NCBI GenBank assembly: GCA_028622995.1
Contig: JAJQJQ010000003.1
Location: forward strand, 9,734,001-9,798,000
Length of the DNA: 64,000 nt
Direction: 5' to 3'
Source of the DNA: Panagrolaimus kolymaensis
Taxonomy: Eukaryota; Nematoda; Chromadorea; Rhabditida; Panagrolaimidae
Below, piece by piece: positions 12,252-25,300 of this stretch. The number at the start of each line of letters is the position of its first letter. Position 1 is the first letter of the stretch. A model generated the notes under the pieces. That model saw only the letters and a program-made list of their open reading frames with translations, made no database searches and was not told where the DNA came from. The position numbers and the translations under genes are program-made.

Positions 12252-15200
12252 TTTTTTTATACTGAAGTAATTTTCTAGCTTCGGTGGAAACTAATAAATG
12301 GCGATTTTGATCCTCAAAAAAAAATAAGTTTCGGATTCACGAATGGAATTTCAAAGCACTGAATTCATTTTTTTGGGTTTTAAAATATAAATTACAGAAT
12401 TTGAAAATTGTTGTTGTAGCTTTCCTAAAAAATATAAACATCGAAACAAACTCTAATTTTTTTCTTTCTTCAACTCTGTCAAAATAATAGATAGATAGCA
12501 ATAAAAAGATGTATTTAATTAAAGATGTTTCAAAAAGATATGCAATTTAAAAATATAAAAAAAATAAAAAAGTGTTACTTAGTTAGTTGTTTCTCGAAAT
12601 TTTCAAAGATAAAAAAAACTCGCAAATAAAAAAGAATGAGAAATATAGAAAAAAAAATTGGAGATATCCTTTCTATTATTTTTTATTTTGCTATAAAAAA
12701 AGCCATTTTAAGAACGAAAAGAAATAAATGAAACAATTTTTGTTTTGTTTTGTTTTGATGCCGTGGGTAATTATTTTTCTCATGTTTATATATATAAAAA
12801 TAAAAAATTGGAAAATAAAATGTTTTCTTTCTAAAATAAAAAAAAATTAACGGAAAAAAAGATGATTAACAACAAGAAAAAATTGCAGCTATCATAAGAT
12901 TTCAAAAATTGAGAGAAAACTAAACTAAATGACACAAAAAAAATTAAAATGTGTTTTCTGAAATAAGTACAGAAAAAATTTTTTAAGCTTCGTTCGTAGC
13001 CAAACAAAGTCACAGGAATGTAATCAAGAAGAAAAGGTTTGTTGTTGAAATACAGAGGAGGGCGAGGCCACCTACTTACGACGCAAGAAAAAGAGATAAT
13101 AGTATTAGGAAATATATACAAACACATATATATATTGGATTAACAACACCTCGAAAAAAATAACGAAATTCAATTAGAACAAAAAATAAATTAGAGGGGC
13201 GAAGAGTAAAGTGGTGGAAAAAAAGTTAACAACTCAGGCAAAGTTAACTTAAATTAAGGGTTTTTTATACTAAATTAAGCAAGCAATCAAGTAAAAAATT
13301 GGTGTACTTTCCCACCAACAACGAACATGTGTATTTTTTTGTGCGTATTTTTGTGGCTAAAAAATGTTTAAAAAAGGTCATGTCTGAATAAAACTGATTA
13401 AAGTTAAAATTTGCGGAGAAAAAAAATTTATTTAAATGTCAAAATTAAATTTATACACGAAAAAGGGAAAAAATCAAGTTTTTTTTACAAAAAAAAAATG
13501 AAATTAGATTAGAAAACATAAACTAACTTATCATCCTTCCACTCAACAAAACAAAAAACTTACTCACTACGAACTAATTACGAATCACTACAGTAATCCA
13601 AGAAAAAAATATGGCTAATATGGATGTAGTCACAAAAACGGGAGGGAAAAAAACAAAGAAAAGCTTTTGGATAAAAGTCACACTTTTTTTATACAAAAAA
13701 AATTACTCATTTAAAAGAAGAAGAAAAAAAGTAGGTATAATCCGAGAGTATTTATAAAATTTACAAATATAAAACATAAAAAAAAAGAAACAGGTGATAC
13801 TCGAATTAATTTTTTTTCTTTTCGTTTCCGTGTGTATGAAGCTTATTTTAAGAGTTTGAGAGTCTATCTTCTTTTGTTTTTCCTTCAAACATTTATGTTT
13901 GGAGGTCGTACATTTTTTTTGAGAGATAATATATTTTTCTTTTTGTTTTTGTTATTTTTGTTTTGTTTAGAAAAAGGAAGAGGGCGACTAAACTTCTAGT
14001 TTTTTTTAGTTTGTTAGTTTTTAAAGATTTGTTTCTGTTTCACAGAAGGCAACAACGACCTCAAAAAAGGAATAAAGAAAGAAAAAATAAGTGAGCCCCA
14101 TTTATTTTTGGCAAAAAATAAAAATAAAGAAACAAAAAACTTATTTTTTTTATGAGTTAAAAAATTCTCTAAGTGAAAAAAAAAAGTTATAGAAAATGAA
14201 AAAGATATTGCTGCTATGTAACTCTTTTTATTTTTTGGTGGAAGTTATTAAGAGCTTGAAAAAAAAATTGATGAGAAAAATGAAAAATAAAAGAAAAATT
14301 ATTATAAAAGCTTTTAATAGTTTTTAATAGCTCTTATTAAAAAGTAAGTAAGAGGAGGGCTGTGGCTTGACTTAATGAAGATGTTTGTGGCTGTCAATAA
14401 ACAAAAAAACTCGATAAAAAAACCTTATTGTGGCAAATCAAAAAACATCTGGAAATTAAAATGAAAAGAAAAAACATATGCTATCATATTGTAGAAAAAT
14501 GGAATAAAGTCAGCAAACAAACAAAAAAATGTAAGAAAAAAAACTAAAAATTAAGAAAATAAATTTGATATATTTTTTTTAAAAAATTCCAATATTTTAA
14601 GAAAAAATGTGAAAGTTTCAAACTAAAAACAAACGGAAATAGTTTCCTTTAGCCATTTTTGCATTTTAAGAATCAAATGACTGACTGACTGGCTTATGGT
14701 ATTAAGAAAAAGAAGAAGAAAAGTGAAGAGCATTCAATCATAAAAATAAAATAATCGTAAAACTGTAAAAAATATACTTCAAAAAAGTCAGGGATCTTTA
14801 AAATAGTTAAGTCTTAAGTTCCTTAAAAAAAATTCTCTAACGCCTCATCAAATCGAAACATTGCCACTGCAGCACTAAAATAAAGGAAGAAAGAGTCTGG
14901 CAACCTTTTTTTGGGGTTTTTGGGAGGTAATGTTGCTTGCTTAGGCTTCAACTGCTTCACTTTTTTGGCTTTCATTTATTTTATTTTCATTCTCGTCTTC
15001 GTCGTCTTTTGACTCGCCGCCGTCACATCCGTTTTTTAATTCTGCCTCCACAAAAAAATAATTCTTTTTTATTTGTTTTTTCATTTTCATTTTCATTTTC
15101 TTCTTCTGGCTTCTGTGAAAGAAAAAAATAAGAAAAAAAGTTTTTTTTTCACTAATAATCTTATTCTTGCAAAGAAGAAAATTAGAATATGCTTGAAAAG

Positions 15201-18200
15201 TCAAAGTTGATGACCCTTTAAGCTTCCTTCTGCCCAGTCACAGCAGCAGCTTCTCCATGAATGGAATTAAAAAAAGCTGAAAGTCAGTCAGTCGACGTGG
15301 AAAGGGAAAAAAGTTAAAAACTCAACCAAAAAAAAATAACATAGGCTAAAAAGGTTTTGATAACATGGATAAAAAAAGTCTCTAGTTTCAATTTCGCATT
15401 TTTTTTTCTTATTCCTTTATGAATGACAAAAAAGAAAAGAAGAAAGATCGAAAGTGAAATGTGAGGCGAAGGATGAAAAGAAAAACTAACTAAAGAATAT
15501 TATAAAAAATTATATTTCTAAAATATAAATGCGAAACTTCATATTTCAAAAATATTAAACTCAAAAAAGGGAAAAGATGCAACGCAACAGCTTCCTCAAA
15601 ACTTTTTTGGATGCACTTTCAAAAATAAAAAAGAGACAAAATAAGTAAGTAAAAAATAATTTTGCTTTTGCAAAATAGAGTCTTACAAAGGAAAACAAAC
15701 TTTTGTTTAAATAAAAAGTAATCTATTTTTCTAAAATACACAGATTTAAATAAATAAAAACAAAAAATAAACAACTGTTTTTTAAAAGTCATAAAAAGTC
15801 AAAACATTTATTTCATTGAATGAAACAACAAACATAAAAAGTGTGGCAGCGGCGTCGGCAAGCAACCACAGCTTCATAAACCATAAAAGCATTTTACAAA
15901 TTTACTGAAGCGTAAAAAATAAATTTTTTAAACATTAACTAAAGTTTCAACTAAACAAAAATAAAAAGCAATCTTTTTTATCTTTTTTTGTGAACTATTT
16001 TCTTTTTACTAAATTTATTCAATTTTTTTTGTTTATTTTTGTTTTTGTTTATAAAATTCCATGAATTTGAGGAGGAAAAAACCAAACAAAACTGACTAAA
16101 ATGCAAGGAACTCTGTCACCACCCAAGTTGTTGCTGACCTCATAATTTTTTTTTCTTTGCCTATGGCAATAATAATAAATAAAATATGTATTTAAAAATG
16201 AAAACAAAAAAGCATTTAAAGGTTACATCCAGAAAAATTTAAAAATCTAGAAAGTCTTCCTTATTTATTTTTTTCATTTTTCATTTTTATTAAATCTCAA
16301 TGTAGGGTCCTTACTCTTTTCTTTTTCTCAAGAAGGGTAGAATAATAATAAAAAAGTGTTAATATTAATACTTGAGTGTACTTTTCTACATTTTTTTTAC
16401 ATTTGTATATATTCAAATAAAAATATAGAGTAAAGGATTAATTCAATTTTTAATTTTTTCCAACACACACGCAACAAACAAATTTTAATTGATAATTCTC
16501 CTTATTTCAAATTAATTTTTCTGCTTTCAAAGACAAATGAAAAAAAATTAATCAGAGTTTGGTTTTTCGAAGCGTAAATAATAAAAAAACAAATACGATA
16601 GATAAATATTTTATGATTGTTTTTAAAAAATAAAATCATACGTCAACGAAGAAAAAATAAAGAAGAAAATAAATGAATGCCAAATCTTTTTAGTTTTTTT
16701 TTTTGGGAAATCCCTTTTTTTATTCTTGAAAATTTAAAGCGGCTAAAAATGATGGAAAAAAACAAGAAAGATTAAAAGTTATTTTCGTCATTCTTGGATT
16801 CCAGAAGGATTGCAACAACTCATGCCCAGAAATATTTTTCATCATCTTTTAAAAAAAATATATTCCTGCAATTTCGTGAAAAAAAAACTTTGGATAAAAT
16901 TGTTTCTAACGCCAATGTTTATAGTTTTCTTTTTTCTTCGTCACTACTGTTTTTATTTTCTCATCCTCGAGACCATCCCCGATGGAACCAATCTTCTTTA
17001 ATAAAAAAATAATCGAGGGAAAAAAGAAGATGAAACCAACTTTTAAGGGAAACGTTTTTTTTGGGGCAAACAACTTAATAATCGAATAGCAAAAGAAATA
17101 TATTTTATTAAATTTTTTATTTTGTTGTGAAAAGATAAAACAAACTTTGAGCTTCAGAAAAATAAGAGATACAATTTTTAAATAAAAAAAAGTTGTTTCA
17201 ACACGAAATTCTTTCCAAACCATGTCTCAACACGAAAACTTTGACAAAAGAGAAAATTTTTACTTTTTTGCTTTAAAAAACCTAAAATAAAATCTTTTGT
17301 TATTTTTACTTTGCAAAAAATAACAAAGTTCAAGCTAACTTAAAAAAATATGCTTGTTTCCTTCCTCTTTTTAAGGCTTTAAATTAGATCTTATTATATT
17401 CATAAAAAGGAAGTGAAAAAAAAAATAAAACCACGCAAAACGCAAAGGAAAAAATAGAGAAAGCATCTCTTTTATTTTTGAAACCTTATTACCGCTTCTT
17501 TCTATTTTTTCTATGCCTTGTTACTTCTCCGCCCAACCAAGTTTTAATTAATTTTTTTATCGTCATTTTTTTCTGTTTTTTTTTTTTTTTTGCAATATGG
17601 ATCTTCCAATAACCGAGAAAATTGAAGAGAGGAAAGTTTTTATTTTGGGTTATAATTATTGATAATAATTTGTCAAGAAAAAAGAGAATTCGTGGAATTA
17701 TAAAATTTAAAAAAAAAGTGTTTTTGCGTAACACTTTGTAGGATATTAAAATTATTTGTTAGGCTTCTATATGATTGCGTGGTCTTTGAGGAGGTTTATG
17801 AGCCTTGGTTTATATGAAATTACGTAAAACAAGGATCAAAGGGGTTTTTTTCTTAATGATTATGGTCAAAAAAAATTCGACTAAAAAGAGTTTTAAAAAA
17901 TTCGCAGCGTTAAAAATTTGTTTAAAAATGCGTGGTTTTTGAAATAGTAAAGGCAGCAATAAATTTTTACTAATCAATTTGTTTCAACAAGAAAAATTTG
18001 AAAATGACTAATTTTAAAACAAGGAAGCTAAATTTTGAAAGAAAAGCAACGATGGATAAAGCTAATTTTGGCTATAAAAGCAACAAACGTATTTATTATT
18101 TGAAATTTTATTGATTTTTTTAAAAAGCTTGTTTTTTTAAAAACCAAATTAAAAATGTAGATTTATACGATTCATTTGAATAAGCGGGAGTTAAGAGAGC

Positions 18201-20644
18201 AAAACATATATAAAAATTAAAATATTTTTTTGCGAAAACAAAATCTTTACAGCCAGAAAAAAAATACAAAACAGAACGTTATCTCCATCAATAAAAGTGC
18301 GCTACTGAAAATTTACTCGAGCTTCATAAAGTCACGTCTACTTCTACCATACTAACCAACCTACACGACCATCAAAAAAAAAAAAAACAGATTAAACATA
18401 AAATAAAAAAATGAAGAAAAAATAGAGGAGGAAAAAAGCAATTTAAGTAAAACAATTGAAAAAGTCCAAATAAAATAAAAATATTGTTAAACAAAAACAT
18501 AACTTTGAAAGCAAAAAATTTATCGTCGTCAAACAAGCGGAAGAACTTTTCACAAAAAAAAATATATATAAAAGCTAATGCTTTTTTTATATATCAAACA
18601 TTTATTTAGCTGCTTATGGCCAGCCTTGTCGTCTTTTGACTCCACTCTTCAATCCAATCCGTAGTTTTTTTTACAACACATCAGCAGAAAAGCATTTATT
18701 TTTTTTGTGTTCCAATTTCCGGCTGCCAGGCAATCATAAAAGGGTGAATAATCATCCAACAAGAAATATAAAAAAAAACATTTCGAGGATTAAAAAAAAG
18801 TGAAAAGTGAAAAAAGCAAGGACGCAATCGACGAGACTCAATAAATTTATCTAAACCAAAAGCAAAATTCGTAGCAAAAATAGTGAAGGATTTTTAAATA
18901 TAAGACTTTCAATTTTTTCTTAAAATTCAAATATTTGTATCGAGGAAGAACAATTTTTTTAAAATATTTAATTCCAATAACCATAAAAATTATGATTAAA
19001 TATTTCATTTAGCAAAGTTTTAATATTTGTAGTTAATCTTTTTGGTTTAAATGACAACTAAAGCGGAAATGATATCTTCTTCATTTTAATTTGTTTTTTT
19101 TATTTTGCACTTCTAAGTATTTGGGCCTTTTAAGTATTTACTTAATTCGTGGTTAATCTTTGGATGGTTTTGTTTTTCATAGATGATAAATATTATTTTT
19201 TTTGTTCTTTAAAAATATTATAATATTTGAAATTTAAAAAAAATATGATCATTAAAAAATATATTTTTTTAGCAAAGAATTGCTAAAGTGCAAATTCTTA
19301 ACATTGAGAAGAAAAAAAGCTTTTCTTTTATTTAAAAAAAGGAAGTATTGACGACGCTGCATCAACGTCGAACATTTTTATATTATTATCAAGAACATTA
19401 AATCAAAAACATTATCACTCGAATAACATTAGTACATTTTTTTAAAATAAGTCTTTTAGTGTAGCATTTTTTTTGTAATGGTTAATGTCGATGAGAATCG
19501 TTTTTGATCTGTTGTTCATTTTTGAATTTTTATATTAATATTTTTTTAATTTAAGCTTTTTATTTTTTTTCTTACAAAAATATAAATAAAAATACAACCG
19601 TAAATTAATAAATGAAATACTTGTACGATTTGAATTAACCCAATTTAATTTATTCACCATTATTCTCAAAACAGCAAAATTAACATTACCAAATGACTCA
19701 ATGCGATTAAGAGATGTAGAAGAAAAAAACATAATTTGGTGTAAATCGTCAAAAATTTAATTTTCAATAATGTTTTTTAGTTGAAGATATTTTATTTGAA
19801 ATCTCTCAACTCAACCAAATTTATGCACCTCGTTTTTTAATTTTTTGGGTTTGATATCAGCGTTTAAAAAAATTTAAACTTTTCTTAACAATCCACTTCC
19901 GAAAGTGCACTTAATTTATTTTGGAAGATCTCCATTCAATAACCGCCTTTATTTTTTTAGATAAGAAAAGAATTCCTCTGCTTCTTTCCTCTTTTTTTTT
20001 GTGTTACTTTTTGGATGCTTCTAACTTTTATTTTTTCGGAACATTTGTAATTTATGTTTTTCTTCTTTATTTTTTTATTCTTCTTTAAATCGCATTAAAA
20101 TTGAATAATACTATGCTAGTTTTCGCGCCTTCATTTTTTTTTATTGTATCGATGAAGGCAAAAGAAAAAGAATGTTTTATAAATTACATTTTCGCTAACT
20201 TTTTTTTCTGGCTGATGTTGCTGCGTCAATTTCAAAAAAAAAATACATAAACTTGCTTGTTGCTTGGCTTATTGCGCAATGGGATGCTAGGAGATGATTT
20301 GTCGTCGTCGTCGCTTGCTTTTTTTGGTTGCTATCTATCCTATTTAAAATGATGAACCAAGCAACTATAAATAAAATTTGCATACATAGTATAATTTTCA
20401 TGTTTTTGTTGCTGCTTCCATTCGCTGAGATATATGCTTTTTCAAATAAAAAAAAGCAAAAGCAAGTCAAAATATTTTATTTATGTTATGCATCCGCTCC
20501 TCTGTTGTTGCTGGTTGCTACCAGAGTAAAAAAGTTTACTCTTTACTCATTTTCTCATTCATCCGGTTCCGTTACAGCTCGGTTGTTGCTTCTTCCAACG
20601 GCATTTTTTTCTTTCTGGTTTTGCTTGTAACGACACTGCCACAG

Positions 20645-20738
20645 GGCTCCAGTAAAAACTGCTCCGCTCCAAATTTTGCTCCGATCCAGTAAAAACTGCT
20701 CCGCTCCAGTAAATACTGCTCCGATCCAGTAAAAACCA
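20645..20738. repeat. 20-bp GC-richer minisatellite, about 4.5 units
   Basis: Units begin at about 20659, 20678, 20698 and 20718 on the pattern GCTCCGMTCCAGTAAAAACT. The last three are exactly 20 bases apart; the first units are partial or diverged. The composition contrasts with the AT-rich surroundings. It also produces a repeated peptide in an antisense open frame, which I do not accept as a gene. Confidence 0.85.
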
Positions 20739-20747
20739 GTGTTGTCA

Positions 20748-20785
20748 CGCCGCCACCGCCGGCGGCGGCGGCGGCGGCGGCGGCG
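20748..20785. repeat. GGC trinucleotide array with inverted GCC start
   Basis: A CGCCGCCACCGCC stretch (20748-20760) runs directly into about eight GGC units (20761-20785), so the segment can fold back on itself as a GC hairpin. It is the most GC-rich spot I see in the window. Confidence 0.9.
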
Positions 20786-22394
20786 ACCTTTCAGAAAAAA
20801 ACGAACACTGATTGAGACCCACTGCCACAGGAAAGCAAGGCAATGGCAGCTACATGCTTTTTTTGGGAAAAATGAACAAATGACGACGGCAAACTCAAAC
20901 CAATGGTCACTTCCCTTCATTGGTTTTACACACCGTTGCAAAAATTTCAGAAAATGAAATGGAGTTAGTTTTGTCGTCGTCGTTGTTGAATAATATGCTT
21001 CTACTTTTTTTGGAAGGAAAAAGGAGAAACATAAAAGCCAAAAGAAAGAAATAAAAAGAAATGGTTTTGCTTTTTCTTTTCCGCTGACATGCATCAATGG
21101 TATCAAGCATTGTCGTCGTCGTCGGTTCATTCGTCTTCTCGTTTTTGAAAGGAGTTAAAAAATTTGAATGAAAAAAGGAACCCTTCGTTTTCATTAACCA
21201 AAAGCATGGATATGCTTGAGTAAAAGTGGCTTTTTCTCTTTTTTACTTGCGCATACCGGAAGGAAATCGATACTTATACTTTACTTTTCCTTTCTTTTCT
21301 TCGGTAAAACAAAAAAATGACAAAAGTAAAACAAAAAAAGATGGAACAAATACAAACACAAATATGCAAATTTATTTATGTGTGAGAATTATTATGTAAA
21401 AACAACAAAATGAAAAATGAAGAAAATTCAAATGCAAAAAAAGAAGACTTTGAAGATGCAAAAACCGAACGAACACATCTGCTTTTTTATTCTTCTTATT
21501 TGAGGTGGAAAAGATGGAAGAAGAATTATTGCTCACCTGAGTTGTTTTTCAATGTATATTCACTTGACCCATCTTCTATCCCTTTGTCATCGGAAGAAAA
21601 AAAGGTTTTTTTATTTTTGATGATTTGTTAATTAAGTGCGTTCACTGTAGCTTCTTTTTTCCTTTTTACTCATCTCTTTTTTTTTTTGCAAATAAAAACC
21701 AAATGAAATGGAGGAAAAAAATAGAGGCAAACATTAAAGTGATGAAATTAAGAAAATAGTAGAATTTTTTTATGACTTTGGCTCCACAATATTTTATTTT
21801 TTTGCTTCGCCAAAAAAGAGCTATTAAAAAAATGAAAAAAAATAAGGTATGTTAGTGTTTCATTTTGGCTCCTTGCTTCTTTGCTTATTTTCACTTTTAA
21901 TTACCGACAACTCAAGTCAACGACCTAAAACCACCATGCGCGCAGTCATTGTCCACAACGACATCTTCCTCTTTGCCTTCCGTCTTCCATGTTGTTTCAC
22001 TTACAAACAGCCGGCGGCCGCTGCTGGACGAGACTGAAGAATATACCCGCCTTTTCGGTTTTTAAACTCCGCCTTCCTTCCTTTCCTCCAACCTAAATTT
22101 AGAAAGGGCACAAAAAGCAAGCAGCAAGCTTTATTTTTGGCATATATTTTTATTTATTTTTTTTGGTCATCCATCACCGCCGTTGTAGTTGTTGTTACGA
22201 CTTTCGACCATTACCGCCAAGAAAGAAAAAAAAACAGAATAAAATTTGTTTTGTGCCGACAACGAAAAACGGATTCTCATTTTTGCCTAAAAAAAAGTGA
22301 TGATGAGATGTTGACAACCACAAAAAGACCTCAAAATTAAAATAAATTTCTTTTTACTTAATTATTATTTTTTATGATCTCTTCTCTTTAAAAA

Positions 22395-25300
22395 ATGCTG
22401 CCATATAAAATATTTTTATTATTAGTATTTTATTTCATAAACTTTATAAATGGAAATAATGGATTATTAGAAAATAAAATTTGTAATATTTGTGATGGAT
22501 TTTCAACGGAAATTTTATTATTGACCAATGAAAAATGTTTTGTTTCTGATAACAATGTTTTTATTTGGCCTCAATTTTCTGAGGAATCTGAAAATCAAAT
22601 ATGTTCTTATCCAACTTTCCTTTCGGGTGCTTCTAAAATTGTTAGGCTTGATGCTGAAAGTTTTGGTGTTACAGTTCGAAGGAAAGAATGCCAAGATTTG
22701 GAATTGCCTTTCAAAGTTTTATGCAAATCAAAAAATGAATGGGCTTTTGGAATTTTGAAAGTCAAGGTAATTACAAAATAAAATATTTTTTGAAAGGTCA
22801 AATTTCAAAGAAAAAAGTTTTAGACGAATTCCAGAAAAAAGCGTTGGCTTCGAAGACGAAATAACAAAGTTTCGCCCATTCATTTTCAACAAGATCGATA
22901 CATTACCGAAGTGGCTGAAAATGTTCCACTTAAAACCGTGGTGGCAAAAATTTCTGCAACCCACGAAAGAAACCAGCCACTTTATTATTCCATGTTGGCA
23001 CCTGAAGATTCTCGTTCAGCCGATTTATTTTCATTGGATACAACAAATGGCGAAATTTTTGTTGTAAAAAGTTTGGATCGAGAAACTTTAGCGAAACATG
23101 TTTTAAAAGTAACCGTTTATGAAAGACTTGATCCTTCGATTTCAACTTCCACGACAGTGATTGTTAATGTTTTGGATGTTCAAGATAATTCTCCAACATT
23201 TGAAAAAAATTCATATTTCGCTGAAATTCGCGAAGACGCGTTAATTGAAACTACAGTTTTATCCGTGTTTGCAAGGGATTTAGATGATGGAATAAATGGC
23301 GAAGTTATTTATTCTTTGAGCGAAGGCCCGGGTTCAGATTTGCTTAAAATTAATCCAATTTCTGGAGTTATTTCCACCCAGAAATTAATCGATCGTGAAA
23401 AACTTTCATTCATTCGTTTGAACGTGATTGCAACGGATAAAGGTATTCCACCAATGTCATCTCAAGCTTTAATTGAAATAACTGTCACAGATGTAAATGA
23501 TAATGTTCCAGAATTTGACGAAAATTTTTATAATATTACTGTTTTCGAAAATGTTACTATTCCAAGTGTAATTGCTAAAATTGTGGCGAATGATGCCGAT
23601 GCAGGTGCCAATGGTAAGAAAATAAGTTTTTTATAGATGCAAATTTATTTTTATTTTTGTCTAAAAAAAATTTTTAAATTTTCGTTTCAAGATAAAATAT
23701 TTCGTGTAATGAGCTTATAATTTTTGTTTCTCGGAATACTTTAAAATATTTTTGTTGTAGAAAAATATCTTAAAATATTTTTGTTTCAGGAAAAGTCCAT
23801 TACAGTATAGTTACAACATCCACAACAGATTTATTCTTTTTGGATTATAACACGGGAGAATTATCAATCCGTCAAATTCCTCAACCTCGTCAAAGCCCCC
23901 TTTCATTGCTCATTCGAGCCAAAGATGAAGGCCAACATCCATCTCATTCATCAACGGTTCATTGTCAAGTAAATATTATTGATGTGAATGATCATGCTCC
24001 AACATTTATTGTTAATGGTGACTCCTCTGACAACGATGGAAATGGAAATGGAAATGGAGGAAATAATGATGGACATGTAATTCATATTGAAGAAAATATT
24101 GCCATTGGTAAAGAAATAGGACGTTTATATGCAATTGATGAAGATTTTGGTAAAAATGGTGAAATAATATATCAAATTTTAAATTCCACTGAAGACGAAG
24201 AAAAAAACAATGATGAAAATGCATTTTTCGTTATTGATTCTTTGACTGGCGCCTTAAAAACCGTTAAAAATCTTGACCGAGAAAAGCAGGAAAAATATAA
24301 ATTAAAAATTATGGCCAAAGATAATGGAAATCCTTCATTAAATTCTACAGCAGATTTAACAATTATTATTAAAGATGTAAATGATAATTCTCCAATTTTC
24401 GAGCATGAAATTTATAATTTGACTCTCAGTGAAAGTACACCTCGAGGCAAAAAACTTATGCAAATTAATGCTAAAGACGCGGATGCAGAATCAAAATTAT
24501 TTTATAAAATAGAAAAAATGCCGAGAAAATTATTTGCTTTAGTTAATTTGGGAAATGAACAAGGCGCAATTTTATCTTTGGCTCAAGAATTTATGCCATT
24601 GGACCAAGAAATGGAAGTCGTGATTTCCGCCACCGATCAAGGAGGTTTACAAGGAAAATGTTTGATTAATATTAGAATTGTGGATGTTAATTCTCCACCG
24701 ATGTTTATTGAAAATCCAATATCTGTAAGAATTCCAGAAAATTCTCCCATTGGTTTTCATGTAATTAAAATGCAAGCAGAAGATAGCGATCATCAAGAAA
24801 ATGCTAAACTTAAATTTGCTATTGATTCTGATAAATTCAAGTAAAACTTTTTTAAAAAATATTTTTATCAGTTTTAAAAATTAATTTCGCTTCAGGATAA
24901 ATCCCAATACTGGCTTGATAACTGTAGCTGAATTACTCGATCGAGAAGAACAATCTTTGTATGCTGTGTCAATAGAAGTTTCAGATTCAGGTGAACCACC
25001 GATGTCCTCTTCGACTGTATTGGAAATTTTGCTTGATGATGGTAAGCCTTTTCTCAGTTTATTTTGTCTCCTGTTGAGAAGCTTATTCTTATTTCCGGTA
25101 AGAAAATAAGGTTTTTTTGTGTTCTGTTTTTGCCGCTTGAACGAAAACGGAGCAACATTTTCTATTGTTTTAACTCTTCACGAACACCAACCAAGAACCA
25201 TGCCGGCTGCACTTGAACGGTGGCCAACAACTAATTATATCCACATTGTTGCCATTTTTTCTTTCTTTATTCTTTTTTTACGATTTTTAAAAGAGAAATA

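Larger units (their letters stand above)
12252..22394. other. 10-kb AT-rich gene-poor region between divergent genes
   Basis: The GPCR (minus) and fmi-1 (plus) are transcribed away from this interval. It is dominated by A and T runs, and open frames such as 12831-13127, 14937-15204, 16794-17223 and 20195-21194 are low-complexity or antisense pairs with no domain. I could not find tRNA-like box A/box B pairs or any split gene. Supported contents are the minisatellite and GGC array near 20.65-20.79 kb and several GTC repeats (20301, 20973, 21112). It probably contains long-range regulatory DNA for two neuronal genes, but nothing in the sequence proves this. Confidence 0.5.

Noticed and set aside
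14937..15204. Overlapping plus and minus frames
   Set aside because: Phe/Lys/Ser low complexity on both strands from TTC and TTTTCA runs.
20737..20810. Possible small hAT element with CAGTGTT ends around the GGC array
   Set aside because: Only seven terminal bases match and the 8-bp flanks do not agree, so chance is likely.
20555..21130. 191-codon minus-strand open frame with Arg-rich and repeated FTGAEQF-like text
   Set aside because: The Arg run is a translation of the GGC array and the repeated peptide is the 20-bp minisatellite; no domain, no splice context.
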